In this document: positions 1 through 9,117 of the stretch, piece after piece
Numbering within the stretch: position 1 is the stretch's first letter
How the letters are laid out: the number at the start of each line of letters is the position of its first letter
NCBI GenBank assembly: GCA_019635215.1
Contig: JAHBZZ010000009.1
Location: forward strand, 1 to 64,000
DNA: 64,000 nucleotides
Direction of reading: 5' to 3'
From: Nitrosomonas sp.
GTDB taxonomy: Bacteria > Pseudomonadota > Gammaproteobacteria > Burkholderiales > Nitrosomonadaceae
Position numbers and translations under genes: made by a program
The notes under the pieces: generated by a model
The model's input: only the letters and a program-made list of their open reading frames with translations
Databases searched by the model: none
Told to the model about the DNA's origin: nothing

Positions 1-36
1 GCTGGCAGCGCTTCTTTTGTTTGAGGGGCTAAAAAA

Positions 37-69
37 TCGCGCCGCCGAAACCCGTCGACTTTCGGCGGC
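37..69. repeat. Hairpin repeat, copy 1
   Basis: The arms GCCGCCGAAA (41-50) and TTTCGGCGGC (60-69) are perfect reverse complements around a 9-base loop. The 33-base unit recurs at 3966-3998 with one loop mismatch. The two copies lie in the same orientation and bracket the P-type ATPase and first Fic gene. The shared flanking string GTTTATAATG occurs at 101-110 here and at 4000-4009 beside copy 2. It could be a REP-like element, a terminator-like hairpin or the end of a mobile cassette; the sequence alone does not decide. Confidence 0.8.
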
Positions 70-163
70 AGATTTAAACAATGTCGTCTGTAACCGACAT
101 GTTTATAATGCTCGCTTCGCTCGCCGTTTTTTCGAGGAAGAGATGAGCTTCGCGTACTCTTGT

Positions 164-183
164 CTTGAGTTTTTTAACTCAAG
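164..183. repeat. Perfect inverted repeat, terminator-like
   Basis: CTTGAGTT and AACTCAAG form an 8-bp perfect stem with a four-T loop. It lies about 110 bases upstream of the P-type ATPase start. It could end transcription entering from the left of the window. There is no long U-tract after it, so this role is weakly supported. Confidence 0.4.
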
Positions 184-290
184 AAGAATAAAACTGTTTT
201 CCTGATAGAAAGACCATCGCTGGCCATTCAGTATTATGAGGCATATACTTTTCTAGTCGAGGCACCCGCTTTTTCTAGGAGGATAAACCT

Positions 291-2504
291 ATGGAACAGG
301 AAAAACATAAACAAGAGCATACAGACCAAACCTGTTGTCATCATAATCATCAACACGCCAAGAAAAGCGAAAATGTTTCTCTAGCAGCAGGTACAGATGT
401 CATCTATACCTGTCCCATGCACCCGGAAATCCGCCAAAACGGGCCGGGAAATTGTCCTATATGCGGCATGGCGCTGGAACCGGAAACAATTACCGGAGAG
501 GAAGGCCAAAATCCGGAGCTGACCGACATGCGCAAACGGTTCTGGTTTGGCCTAGTCCTGACCTTGCCGGTTTTTGCACTGGAGATGGGCGGTCATATTT
601 TTAATTTTCATCACTATATCAGTGGCACCCTCTCCAATTGGATACAGCTCATATTGGCCACACCTGTTGTGCTTTGGGCTGGAAAGCCGTTTTTCGAACG
701 TGGCTGGGCATCTCTGAAAACCAGAAATTTGAATATGTTTACGCTGATTGCCATGGGTACGGGGGTCGCTTGGCTATACAGCATCGTGGCGACACTGGCT
801 CCGGGGATATTCCCTGAAGCGTTCCGGCAAGATGGCACTGTTGCTGTTTATTTTGAGGCTTCGGCTGTGATTACCGTGCTGGTATTGCTCGGTCAGGTTC
901 TTGAGCTAAAGGCCCGCGAACAAACTGGCGGTGCAATTCGTGCGCTGCTTGATCTTGCGCCGAAAACAGCGCGTAGAATTGATGAAAACGGCAATGATGA
1001 AGATGTGCCGCTGGATCAGATTAAGGTCGGCGATCAGCTGCGTGTCCGTCCCGGCGAAAAAGTCCCGCTTGATGGCATTGTCACCGAAGGCCGAAGCGCG
1101 GTTGATGAATCCATGGTTACAGGTGAGTCAATGCCGGTTAAAAAAGAGCCGGAAAGTAAGGTCATCGGCGGCACGATGAATCAGACCGGTAGTTTTGTGA
1201 TGAAAGCCGAGCGTGTCGGCAAAGACACTATGCTGTCGCAAATTGTCCATATGGTTGCAGAAGCGCAGCGCAGCCGCGCACCAATTCAGCGGCTGGCTGA
1301 TATTGTGGCCTCATGGTTTGTTCCGGCTGTTATCTTTGTGGCCGTTCTGGCTTTTATCATTTGGGGCATCTATGGGCCTTCGCCTGCATTCAGTTATGCG
1401 CTTATTGCTGCTGTCAGTGTGTTAATTATCGCATGCCCTTGTGCCTTAGGGTTGGCTACGCCCATGTCCATTATGGTTGGTGTCGGTAAAGGCGCTCAGG
1501 CCGGTGTGCTGATAAAAAATGCTGAAGCGCTGGAGCGTATGGAAAAAGTGGATACGCTGGTGATTGACAAGACCGGCACACTGACCGAGGGCAAGCCGAC
1601 TGTGACGAAGATTGTTGCTGCTGATGGCTTTACAGAAGATGACCTTCTGGCACTGGCTGCTTCACTGGAACAAGGTAGTGAACATCCGCTGGCACATGCC
1701 ATTGTTATGGCCGCGAAAGATAAGGAACTGGATATCTCTGTGGCAGATGAATTTGATTCACCCACCGGCAAAGGTGTCATCGGCAAAATTAATGGACAGG
1801 ATGTTGCGCTGGGTAATGCAATGTTGATGGAGGAGAAATCAGTCGATGTTTCTGCTCTATCCACGCAAGCCGATGAACTTCGTGCCGACGGTGCAACGGT
1901 GATTTTTATCGCTGTGGATGCCCAGGCCGCCGGAATCTTGGCCATCGCTGATCCGATCAAGGAAACGACACCGGAGGCAATCAAAGCCATTCAAAACCAG
2001 GGCATTCATATCGTTATGCTCACCGGCGATAACCGGCGCACCGCTGAGGCTGTGGCAAAGACGCTCGGTATTGAAGCGGTTGAAGCCGAAATTCTGCCGG
2101 AAGATAAAGGCAAGATTGTTAAAAAGCTGCATGAAGAGGGACGCATTGTGGCCATGGCTGGCGATGGCACAAATGATGCGCCTGCGTTGGCAGCTGCCGA
2201 TGTCGGCATTGCTATGGGTACAGGAACGGATGTTGCCATGGAAAGTGCTGGTGTGACTTTATTAAAAGGTGACCTGACCGGGATCGTTCGTGCTCGTAAA
2301 TTGTCTGTAGCGACCATGCGCAATATCCGGCAAAACCTGTTCTTCGCTTTTGTTTACAATTCAGCTGGTGTGCCGATAGCGGCAGGCATCCTATTTCCAT
2401 TTTTTGGCGTTTTGCTTTCTCCCATTATCGCCGCTGCCGCAATGTCACTATCCTCGGTTAGTGTCATAAGTAATGCCCTGCGATTAAGGATGATGGCGTT
2501 ATAA
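291..2504 (+). CDS. Cu(I)/Ag(I)-type heavy-metal P-type ATPase (CopA-like)
   Basis: This 737-residue P1B-type ATPase should export monovalent copper or silver across the inner membrane. A His/Cys-rich leader (residues 6-22) precedes a Cys-rich heavy-metal-binding module (residues 39-65) with C41-P-M-H-P, C55-x2-C58 and G-M. It lacks a classical ferredoxin-like HMA domain. The actuator TGES loop, the intramembrane C382-P-C384, the phosphorylation site D426-K-T-G-T, the SEHP motif and GDGTNDAP are all visible. CPC is the family signature of Cu+/Ag+ pumps. The start has a strong AGGAGG at 276-281. No chaperone or MerR-type regulator gene is adjacent, so it stands alone between two hairpin repeats together with a fic gene. 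Confidence 0.95.
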   Translation: MEQEKHKQEHTDQTCCHHNHQHAKKSENVSLAAGTDVIYTCPMHPEIRQNGPGNCPICGMALEPETITGEEGQNPELTDMRKRFWFGLVLTLPVFALEMGGHIFNFHHYISGTLSNWIQLILATPVVLWAGKPFFERGWASLKTRNLNMFTLIAMGTGVAWLYSIVATLAPGIFPEAFRQDGTVAVYFEASAVITVLVLLGQVLELKAREQTGGAIRALLDLAPKTARRIDENGNDEDVPLDQIKVGDQLRVRPGEKVPLDGIVTEGRSAVDESMVTGESMPVKKEPESKVIGGTMNQTGSFVMKAERVGKDTMLSQIVHMVAEAQRSRAPIQRLADIVASWFVPAVIFVAVLAFIIWGIYGPSPAFSYALIAAVSVLIIACPCALGLATPMSIMVGVGKGAQAGVLIKNAEALERMEKVDTLVIDKTGTLTEGKPTVTKIVAADGFTEDDLLALAASLEQGSEHPLAHAIVMAAKDKELDISVADEFDSPTGKGVIGKINGQDVALGNAMLMEEKSVDVSALSTQADELRADGATVIFIAVDAQAAGILAIADPIKETTPEAIKAIQNQGIHIVMLTGDNRRTAEAVAKTLGIEAVEAEILPEDKGKIVKKLHEEGRIVAMAGDGTNDAPALAAADVGIAMGTGTDVAMESAGVTLLKGDLTGIVRARKLSVATMRNIRQNLFFAFVYNSAGVPIAAGILFPFFGVLLSPIIAAAAMSLSSVSVISNALRLRMMAL

Positions 2505-2595
2505 AACATTCGCCGAAGTCATGAATTTAAGCGCTCATCACTCAGCGCCTCTTACCCATACCCACTATCCGAATTTCATAAAGCTAACAATACAC

Positions 2596-2712
2596 TGGTA
2601 AATTAGTGGAGAAAATAGTGGTAAATTAATTGTTGTTTAAAGTAAGGTGTATTAATATAACAATCTGTTATGTTTGGATAAACAAACGCCAAAATAGTGG
2701 CAATATTAGTGG
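2596..2712 (+). promoter_or_regulatory. Iterated TAGTGG motifs upstream of fic gene 1
   Basis: The 10-mer TGGTAAATTA occurs at 2596-2605 and 2619-2628, 23 bases apart. The octamers ATTAGTGG (2602-2609), AATAGTGG (2614-2621), AATAGTGG (2693-2700) and ATTAGTGG (2705-2712) form two pairs about 80-90 bases apart, the second pair ending 17 bases before the preferred ATG. The pattern resembles operator sites. Binding by the C-terminal helix-turn-helix of the downstream Fic protein is an inference. Confidence 0.5.
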
Positions 2713-2729
2713 CATCAAAAGGCGATCTA

Positions 2730-3911
2730 ATGACAGACAATATCACGCTAATGGAACCGCTCTTGCCCCCTGAAGGCACGGGCGAACTGAACGACCTTGC
2801 GATTGATTTAGTTTCCAAAGCCAGCAGCTTTGCGGGAATGCTTAACCCTGTCGTGAGTAAATCCATAGGAAATCTCGTTCGATCTATGAATTGTTACTAT
2901 TCAAATTTGATCGAGGGACATGACACACACCCGCGCGATATTGATCGCGCTATGGCTGAGGATTATTCCAGCGAGCCAAAAAAGCGGGCGCTGCAAAAGG
3001 AAGCCGTTGCACATATCGCCGTTCAAAAATTGATTGATGAGGACAAAACACCAGCGTTTTATCCATTATCATCCGAATATGGACGATGGATTCACGAGGA
3101 ATTTTGCACGCGCCTGCCGGAAGAATTGCTTTGGGTTGAAAATCCCGACACGGGCGAAAAAATAAAGATTATTCCCGGCAAGTATCGGAACGGTATGGTC
3201 GCAGTCGGGCGACATGTTCCACCACGGCCTGAAAATCTGGAGAGATTTTTAGAACGTTTTGATGAAGCTTATGACGCAAACAAACTCTCCAGGCTTCAAC
3301 GCATCATTTCAATTGCCGCCTCCCATCATCGTTACGTATGGATACATCCTTTTTTCGACGGAAATGGACGGGTCGTTCGTCTGATGTCCTATGCTGCCCT
3401 TAAAAAAATAGATGTCGGCAGCGAATTGTGGTCGGTTGCCAGGGGGCTCGCCCGTCGAAAAGATGAATACAAAACATTACTGCAAGCGGCAGACGAACCT
3501 CGTCGCGGCGATCTGGATGGACGCGGCAGCTTATCGCAAAAAGCATTGGTGGATTTCAGCGAATTTTTCCTGACTATCTGTATAGACCAAGTGGAATATA
3601 TGCGCAGCCTTCTTGATTTTAAAACATTATCCGAACGCATGAGGATTCATGTTGAGGAAATGATTGCCCTAAAAGAACTGCCAAAAGGAAGCTACGCGCT
3701 TTTACGGGAAGCCCTGTTAGTTGGCGAATTTGAGCGTGGTAAGGTCGAAGAAATTACAGGCCTAAATGACCGGACGGCCAGAGCTGTTTTATACGCACTG
3801 TCAAAAAAAGGACTGCTGGTTTCCGACACGCCAAGAGGGGCGGTGCGGTTAGGCTTTCCTGTAGACGTTGTGGAAAGATGGTTTCCGCTTCTGTATCCGG
3901 CGACAAAGTAG
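2730..3911 (+). CDS. Fic family protein 1 (class II-like, with C-terminal winged helix)
   Basis: Fic domains usually transfer AMP from ATP to a protein target. The catalytic loop H-P-F-F-D-G-N-G-R is complete (His about residue 206 from the chosen start). An N-terminal S-x3-E-G motif (Ser about 58, Glu about 62) matches the inhibitory helix of class II Fic proteins, so activity is probably self-restrained. The last 70 residues look like a winged helix-turn-helix, as in transcription-factor-like Fic proteins. The frame is also open from a GTG at 2697, but the ATG at 2730 has the better spaced purine-rich AAAAGGCGA. The target is unknown. The gene lies between the ATPase and the second hairpin repeat. 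Confidence 0.9.
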   Translation: MTDNITLMEPLLPPEGTGELNDLAIDLVSKASSFAGMLNPVVSKSIGNLVRSMNCYYSNLIEGHDTHPRDIDRAMAEDYSSEPKKRALQKEAVAHIAVQKLIDEDKTPAFYPLSSEYGRWIHEEFCTRLPEELLWVENPDTGEKIKIIPGKYRNGMVAVGRHVPPRPENLERFLERFDEAYDANKLSRLQRIISIAASHHRYVWIHPFFDGNGRVVRLMSYAALKKIDVGSELWSVARGLARRKDEYKTLLQAADEPRRGDLDGRGSLSQKALVDFSEFFLTICIDQVEYMRSLLDFKTLSERMRIHVEEMIALKELPKGSYALLREALLVGEFERGKVEEITGLNDRTARAVLYALSKKGLLVSDTPRGAVRLGFPVDVVERWFPLLYPATK

Positions 3912-3965
3912 CGATGGTTCAGTATGTGTAGCGTTTAGGCTGGAACTGGTCAGGGTGCGAGAAAT

Positions 3966-3998
3966 TCGCGCCGCCGAAACCCGTCGGCTTTCGGCGGC
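3966..3998. repeat. Hairpin repeat, copy 2
   Basis: The stem GCCGCCGAAA (3970-3979) and TTTCGGCGGC (3989-3998) is identical to copy 1 at 37-69. The loop differs by a single G for A. It begins about 55 bases after the fic stop codon and is in the same orientation as copy 1. Between them the copies enclose about 3.9 kb. Confidence 0.8.
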
Positions 3999-4053
3999 TG
4001 TTTATAATGTTCCAGGCTGGCCTGTCACTGAAATTTTGCTAATGCACTGAATA

Positions 4054-4428
4054 TTATTCAGTGCCCCTTGTCCACGCTTCCGCTTTATCGCGTTCGCTCA
4101 AATCAAAATATCGAACTTTGGCTAAAGTGAAAACCTTACAGAAATAGGCCAAGCCTTTTTCCCAGGCTTTATCGCCAACAAGCGCCAAACGTTCGATATC
4201 ATTGAAATGCCGCACACCGAACTTGGTATCCTCCCAGGCGGCCCCTGCCGTCCAGCCATGAAAATCGACCAACTCCACAAGCATATTGACTTTACCATAT
4301 TGCTCAATCTGCTGGTCAATCTCCGGCACGAAGATATCGTAATCCTCTTTTTCCAGCTTACCTGTAATCGTTAGGTGAACAAATTTTCCTTGCTCTACAA
4401 GCTCAATACCCTTGAATGTAACCGTCAT
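4054..4428 (-). CDS. SpoIIAA-like (STAS-type) protein
   Basis: The 124-residue product resembles the SpoIIAA-like/DUF3478 family of small soluble STAS-like proteins, with an opening beta strand, a hydrophobic TITGKL segment and a conserved V-E-L-x-D-F-H-G-W core. Members have been linked to membrane or lipid association, but a specific role here cannot be read. The ATG at 4428 has AAGGAGA just upstream; a GTG directly before it (4431) is less likely. A 9-bp perfect hairpin (4044-4064) overlaps the stop codon. It is the only minus-strand gene in the first 9 kb. Confidence 0.8.
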   Translation of the reverse strand: MTVTFKGIELVEQGKFVHLTITGKLEKEDYDIFVPEIDQQIEQYGKVNMLVELVDFHGWTAGAAWEDTKFGVRHFNDIERLALVGDKAWEKGLAYFCKVFTLAKVRYFDLSERDKAEAWTRGTE

Positions 4429-4670
4429 CACTCTCTCCTTCCTGTCACCATTTTAAACATCGACTAGCTTACCTTTTTCATCAAAGCCAGCACAATCGAA
4501 TCCACTGAAATAGCTGGGATAGCTGATAATTTTCATTGTCCTTTGCTTTCATAGGATTGCCGGATAAGGATTTTTGCAAATATAAAAGTTAGTATTCTAA
4601 TTTAGAAAAGAAATTTTCATGTGGTTTTAGAATTTGAGCTATACCGACACCTATTCTATGGTGCACAAGT

Positions 4671-4720
4671 TATGATCTATACGTAGATCATAATGCCATA
4701 CTGAGATCTATATACAGATC
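4671..4720. promoter_or_regulatory. Tandem GATCTA palindromes (candidate operators)
   Basis: The first palindrome (4671-4692) has perfect 9-bp arms TATGATCTA and TAGATCATA around TACG. The second (4705-4720) has arms GATCT and AGATC around ATATAC. Their centres are about 31 bases apart. They are followed by TTGACG (4730-4735), a possible -35 element, and then the left end of the IS256-family element. They may be operators of the hipBA module that the IS has pushed away; this is an inference. Confidence 0.5.
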
Positions 4721-4825
4721 ATTATTGTCTTGACGGAATACTCGATTTTTGATAGTTTGGTTTATATGGGAGTCATAAAAAGTGTTTATGGTTTATATAT
4801 GAAACAAAGGAGCTATGATTATTTC

Positions 4826-6172
4826 TGGTGTATGACAAGGGAGAGGGAAGCGGTGTAACCTGTTGTTGAGGATCTCGGCAGATCAATCAACAAAACAAGG
4901 AAAACACCGCATGACAGATAATAATGTTTTTAATCTGAATAAACCAGAACAAAACGATCCGTTACAGGAAGTGTTGCGAGAAGGCGCACGTAAAATGTTG
5001 GCGGCGGCGATAGAATCAGAGGTGGCCAGCTTTATTGAACGGTATGGCAGTATAAAAACCGATGAGGGACAAAAGGCAGTTGTCAGAAATGGCTATCTGC
5101 CTGGACGTACCATACAAACGGGGCTAGGAGATATTGAAATCAAAGTGCCGAAAGTACGGGATCATTCCGGTACAGGCATCAAATTTAACAGCAGCCTGAT
5201 ACCTCCATACTTGAAACGAACGCGAAGCATTGAGGAATTTTTGCCCTGGCTGTATCTGAGAGGTGTTTCAACAGGAGATTTTACAGAGACGTTAAAACAC
5301 CTGCTGGGAGCAGACGCACCTGGATTGTCGTCAGCCACAATCAGTCGTTTAAAGCAGGACTGGGAGCAGGATTATCAAAACTGGAGTCGCCGTGACCTGA
5401 GTGGCAAGCGGTATGTTTATGTCTGGGCTGATGGCATCTACAGTACAGTAAGAATGGATGACCGTTTATGTCTTCTGGTGATTATCGGCGCTGATGAAAC
5501 GGGACGCAAGGAACTGCTGGCATTGTCGGATGGCTACCGAGAATCTGAAGCGAGCTGGACGGAAGTGCTGATGGATTTGAAACAGCGTGGCCTTGAAAAA
5601 GCGCCTGGACTGGCCGTCGGTGACGGCGCACTGGGATTGTGGAAAGCTGTTACCAAATGTTGGCCGGATACCGATCAACAGCGTTGCTGGGTACATAAAA
5701 CTGCCAATGTGCTGGAAAAATTGCCCAAAGCAATGCAGCCCAAGGTCAAGGAAGCGCTGCACAATATCTGGCAGGAAGAAACACGGGAAAAAGCGTATGA
5801 AGCATTTGATCACTGTATTGAACGTTTCAGCCCGAAATATCCAAAAGCGATGGAGTGCCTGGAAAAGGATAAAGATTTCATGCTGGCTTTCTATGATTAT
5901 CCTGCAGAAAACTGGCAACACATTAGAACGACCAACCCAGTCGAATCAGTTTTTGCAACGGTTCGGCTGAGAACAGCCAAAACCAAAAACTGTGGAAGCC
6001 GGACGACAACCTTGACGATGGCGTTCAAACTGATGGAAGTAGCACAGAAAAAATGGTTCCGGCTGAGGGGTTATAAACTGTTAGCGGATGTCATTCAGGG
6101 CATAAAATTCGTTAACGGCGTTAAACAAAATGGAGATCAGAAACAGCAGGCCGCTTGATTCTCTATACACCA
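4826..6172 (+). mobile_element. IS256-family insertion sequence
   Basis: The element carries one transposase gene. The ends are short imperfect inverted repeats: TGGTGTATGACA reading in from 4826, and TGGTGTATAGAG on the other strand reading in from 6172. I see no matching 8-bp target duplication (attatttc on the left, catttgac on the right), so the boundaries may be off by a few bases, or the flanks have recombined. It sits 35 bases upstream of hipB. Confidence 0.7.
4911..6158 (+). CDS. IS256-family transposase
   Basis: This 415-residue Mutator-like DDE transposase has the usual family length. The first catalytic Asp is in W-A-D-G-I-Y, the second in V-G-D-G-A-L, and the Glu is in N-P-V-E-S-V-F. 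The ATG at 4911 is preferred, with AAGGAAAA upstream; the frame is also open from a TTG at 4863. The gene is full length and could be active. Confidence 0.95.
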   Translation: MTDNNVFNLNKPEQNDPLQEVLREGARKMLAAAIESEVASFIERYGSIKTDEGQKAVVRNGYLPGRTIQTGLGDIEIKVPKVRDHSGTGIKFNSSLIPPYLKRTRSIEEFLPWLYLRGVSTGDFTETLKHLLGADAPGLSSATISRLKQDWEQDYQNWSRRDLSGKRYVYVWADGIYSTVRMDDRLCLLVIIGADETGRKELLALSDGYRESEASWTEVLMDLKQRGLEKAPGLAVGDGALGLWKAVTKCWPDTDQQRCWVHKTANVLEKLPKAMQPKVKEALHNIWQEETREKAYEAFDHCIERFSPKYPKAMECLEKDKDFMLAFYDYPAENWQHIRTTNPVESVFATVRLRTAKTKNCGSRTTTLTMAFKLMEVAQKKWFRLRGYKLLADVIQGIKFVNGVKQNGDQKQQAA

Positions 6173-6207
6173 CATTTGACTATATAGCTCGAAACAAAGA
6201 TAAAGCG

Positions 6208-6546
6208 ATGCCAAAGTCTATTACACGAACCTATTCAAGATATACCCGAGAAGCATGCTCGCTTCTCGGCGGGCTGATCCGCGCCGCTCGTAAAGAACAC
6301 AAACTAACCGTGCAGGAAGTTGCAGATCGTGCAGGTGTTTCCAGAGGGCTGCTGCAACGTATCGAGAAAGGTGATCTTAAATGCGAGATTGGTGTGGTGT
6401 TCGAAGTTGCCACCATCGTCGGTGTTCAGTTATTCGATACTGATGAATCCACCCTACGCAAGCATATCCGCCAAACTGAGGATAAGTTGGCGCTGTTGCC
6501 GAAATCTGTACGTAAAAAAACCAGAGTAGTCCATGATGAATTCTAA
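6208..6546 (+). CDS. hipB: HipB-like antitoxin (XRE helix-turn-helix)
   Basis: This 112-residue DNA-binding protein has an XRE-type helix-turn-helix at about residues 17-70, including L-T-V-Q-E-V-A-D-R-A-G-V-S-R. It overlaps the hipA-like gene by 14 bases, the standard antitoxin-first layout. It would bind and neutralise the kinase and repress the operon. The ATG at 6208 has only weak Shine-Dalgarno-like sequence, and just 35 bases separate it from the IS256 end. The native promoter and operator therefore probably lie beyond the IS, or the IS supplies a promoter. Confidence 0.9.
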   Translation: MPKSITRTYSRYTREACSLLGGLIRAARKEHKLTVQEVADRAGVSRGLLQRIEKGDLKCEIGVVFEVATIVGVQLFDTDESTLRKHIRQTEDKLALLPKSVRKKTRVVHDEF

Positions 6547-7798
6547 CCGTGATAAAGAGGCCTATGTCTGGATATGGTTGCCGGGTGAGACTGAACCCGT
6601 TGTAGCAGGTCGGCTTGAAGCTGATAACAGTCATATTCTGTTCAACTACGGTAAAAGCTATCTGGAACGGGTACGCGATAAAAAACCAGCGATTGCAATT
6701 TATGAGCCGGAGCTGCCTTTAAAGTCCGGCGTATTGCCATTGGCAGAAGGCTTGAGCATACCCGGTTGTATTCGGGATGCTGCGCCTGACGCCTGGGGAC
6801 GGCGCGTGATTATCAACAAAAAACTGGGCCTTAAAGGTGCGGGCACAGATACAGCTGAGTTGGATGAACTCACCTATCTGTTGGAATCCGGCTCTGATCG
6901 TATCGGCGCACTGGATTTTCAGCGCTCACCAACGGAATATGTGCCCCGTTTTGCGAACAACGTCAGTATGGAAGAATTGATTGAATCCGCCGAGCGTGTT
7001 GAAAAAGGCGTGCCGCTTACGCCGAAACTCGATCAGGCGCTTTTTCATGGCAGTTCTATCGGTGGAGCACGCCCCAAAGCCTTGATTCAAAACCAAGGTA
7101 AAAAATATATCGCCAAATTTTCTTCTAGCGCTGATCTCTATAGTGTCGTTAAGGCCGAGTTTATCGCCATGCGTCTGGCTGCACTGGCGGGTTTGAATGT
7201 TGCGCCTGTAAAGCTTATAAAGGCCGCCAATAAAGATGTGCTGCTGATCGAGCGTTTTGACAGAGAACAAAAAATGCAAGGCTGGTCACGCAAAGTCATG
7301 GTTTCTGCGCTGACATTACTGGGTCTGGACGACATGATGGCACGTTATGCCAGCTACGAAACCCTAGCGGAAATTATCCGCCATCGTTTTACCAATCCCA
7401 AAGCCACGCTTGAAGAACTGTTTTCCCGGCTGGTTTTTAATATTCTTTGCGGCAATACAGATGATCACGCACGCAACCATGCCGCATTCTGGGATGGCAA
7501 AACGCTCTCCCTGACCCCAGCCTATGATATCTGCCCGCAAGGCCGTACCGGCAATGAAGCCTCACAGGCCATGCTCATATCCGGCAGCAATAATCTGAGC
7601 CAACTCAAAACTTGCTTAGCAACCGCTCATAATTTCCTGCTGCCTGAAACCCAAGCACATGAAATTTTTGAGAAATTAACGGCTGCAATTGAGCGACACT
7701 GGAATAGTGTATGCGGGGAAGCCAAACTCAGCGAAGTTGATAAGAAACTGCTCTGGAGACGACAGTTTTTGAATCCTTTTTCAACCGCAGTGTCCTGA
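6533..7798 (+). CDS. hipA: HipA-like Ser/Thr kinase toxin
   Basis: The 421-residue protein has HipA N- and C-terminal domains. The glycine-rich loop G-G-A-R-P-K-A, the segment I-E-R-F-D-R, the catalytic loop N-T-D-D-H-x-R-N-H and the metal-binding T-P-A-Y-D-I-C-P are all present, so the kinase looks intact. HipA of E. coli phosphorylates glutamyl-tRNA synthetase and induces persistence; the target of this homologue is not known. ATGs at 6533 and 6536 are both possible. It is translationally coupled to the antitoxin gene. Confidence 0.93.
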   Translation: MMNSNRDKEAYVWIWLPGETEPVVAGRLEADNSHILFNYGKSYLERVRDKKPAIAIYEPELPLKSGVLPLAEGLSIPGCIRDAAPDAWGRRVIINKKLGLKGAGTDTAELDELTYLLESGSDRIGALDFQRSPTEYVPRFANNVSMEELIESAERVEKGVPLTPKLDQALFHGSSIGGARPKALIQNQGKKYIAKFSSSADLYSVVKAEFIAMRLAALAGLNVAPVKLIKAANKDVLLIERFDREQKMQGWSRKVMVSALTLLGLDDMMARYASYETLAEIIRHRFTNPKATLEELFSRLVFNILCGNTDDHARNHAAFWDGKTLSLTPAYDICPQGRTGNEASQAMLISGSNNLSQLKTCLATAHNFLLPETQAHEIFEKLTAAIERHWNSVCGEAKLSEVDKKLLWRRQFLNPFSTAVS

Positions 7799-7807
7799 AG
7801 AAAATAT

Positions 7808-7911
7808 GTATTGCGGTGATTAACATATCTATTCACCGTAATACATGCGGTTATTATTCTTGCTTATGCAGTGAATACAGGCTACAATCGCCTTAAAATA
7901 TGCGGTAATTA
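7808..7911. promoter_or_regulatory. Iterated TGCGGTnATTA motifs before fic gene 2
   Basis: TGCGGTGATTA (7812-7822), TGCGGTTATTA (7846-7856) and TGCGGTAATTA (7901-7911) are direct copies. An inverted copy, ATTCACCGTAATAC (7831-7844), makes 7808-7844 a near-palindrome. The last copy ends three bases before the ATG of the fic gene, where a Shine-Dalgarno would normally lie. This looks like an autoregulatory operator array. Confidence 0.6.
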
Positions 7912-7914
7912 GCG

Positions 7915-9027
7915 ATGTGGATTTACGAAAATAAAGACTGGCCAGATTTTACCTGGAGTCAGGAATCTCTGGCACAATCCCTCATAACCGTTCGGCATAA
8001 GCAAGGAAAACTGCTTGGACGGATGGAAGGACTGGGCTTTGATCTCAAACAAGAGGCCAGTCTTAATACGTTAACGACAGACGTGCTGACTACTTCCGCT
8101 ATCGAAGGTAAAACACTTAATCCCGAGGAGGTTCGTTCATCTATCGCACGTCGACTGGGGCTTGATATCGGCGGCATGACATCGGCAAGTCACGACGTAG
8201 AAGGTATCGTCGAAATAATGCTGGATGCCACACAGAATTTTCAAAACCCTTTAACGGCTGAACGCCTCTTTGACTGGCATGCCACACTCTTCCCAACTGG
8301 GCGCAGTGGTATGCATAAAATCACGGTTGGTGCTTGGCGACCTGAAGAGGCAGGGCCAATGCAAGTTATTTCTGGCCCCATGGGGCGCGAAAAAATTCAT
8401 TTTGAAGCGCCACCCGCAGTAAAACTGGATCAGGAAATGAAACAGTTTTTGAGGTGGCTGGAAAATAACCGAAAGATCGATCCGGTTCTTAAGGCCGGGG
8501 TTGCGCATCTGTGGTTCGTCACCATTCATCCATTTGAAGACGGTAACGGACGTATCGCACGCGCAATTGCCGATATGATGCTGGCACGAGCCGATGGCAT
8601 TAAAGATCGTTTTTATTCCATGTCGGCACAGATTGAAGCAGAGCGCAAAGAATATTATAAGCAGCTGGAATACCAGCAACGTAGCGATGTCGATATTACG
8701 CCATGGTTGTTATGGTTCCTGGAAAGTCTTGAACACGCAATTAGCGGTGCGGATAAAATATTAGCTGCCGTATTGTATAAAGCCGAATTCTGGCATTTCC
8801 TGAGCACACGTTCCATTAATGAGCGCCAGCGCTTGATCCTGAATAAAATGTTGGAAGACTTCAAAGGACACATGAATACATCGAAATACGCAAAGCTGGT
8901 GAAATGCTCGAATGATACGGCTTTACGCGATATTCGCGATCTGGTGGACAGAGGAGTTTTTATTCAGAATCCGGGTGGTGGGCGCAGCACGAGTTACCGC
9001 CTAGCAAAAGCTGAGGAATTAAAATGA
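7915..9027 (+). CDS. Fic family protein 2 (DUF4172-type N-terminus)
   Basis: A 370-residue Fic protein of the type with an N-terminal W-x-Y/DUF4172-like region. The catalytic loop H-P-F-E-D-G-N-G-R is complete. The N-terminal T-S-A-I-E-G matches the class II inhibitory motif. The final 70 residues form a probable winged helix (S-N-D-T-A-L-R-D-I-R-D-L). It is not closely similar to the Fic protein at 2730-3911. The last upstream operator-like repeat takes the ribosome-binding position, which suggests tight autoregulation or leaderless translation. The protein target is unknown. Confidence 0.92.
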   Translation: MWIYENKDWPDFTWSQESLAQSLITVRHKQGKLLGRMEGLGFDLKQEASLNTLTTDVLTTSAIEGKTLNPEEVRSSIARRLGLDIGGMTSASHDVEGIVEIMLDATQNFQNPLTAERLFDWHATLFPTGRSGMHKITVGAWRPEEAGPMQVISGPMGREKIHFEAPPAVKLDQEMKQFLRWLENNRKIDPVLKAGVAHLWFVTIHPFEDGNGRIARAIADMMLARADGIKDRFYSMSAQIEAERKEYYKQLEYQQRSDVDITPWLLWFLESLEHAISGADKILAAVLYKAEFWHFLSTRSINERQRLILNKMLEDFKGHMNTSKYAKLVKCSNDTALRDIRDLVDRGVFIQNPGGGRSTSYRLAKAEELK

Positions 9028-9117
9028 TAAGTTGCGAATACCCCATAACCGTCGGATTAAGTGTACTAGCTCAGACCTGATCTGACAGTTACCCGTTTTT
9101 TTTAGGTGTCTGTCAGT

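Noticed and set aside
17-205. 62-codon frame at the left edge
   Set aside because: It spans the hairpin repeat and the terminator-like palindrome and lacks a ribosome-binding site.
1496-1990. 164-codon minus-strand frame inside the P-type ATPase
   Set aside because: It is a Ser/Ala-rich shadow of a well-conserved coding frame.
4818-6180. Target-site duplication around the IS256-family element
   Set aside because: The 8-base flanks (attatttc and catttgac) do not match, so no duplication is claimed.
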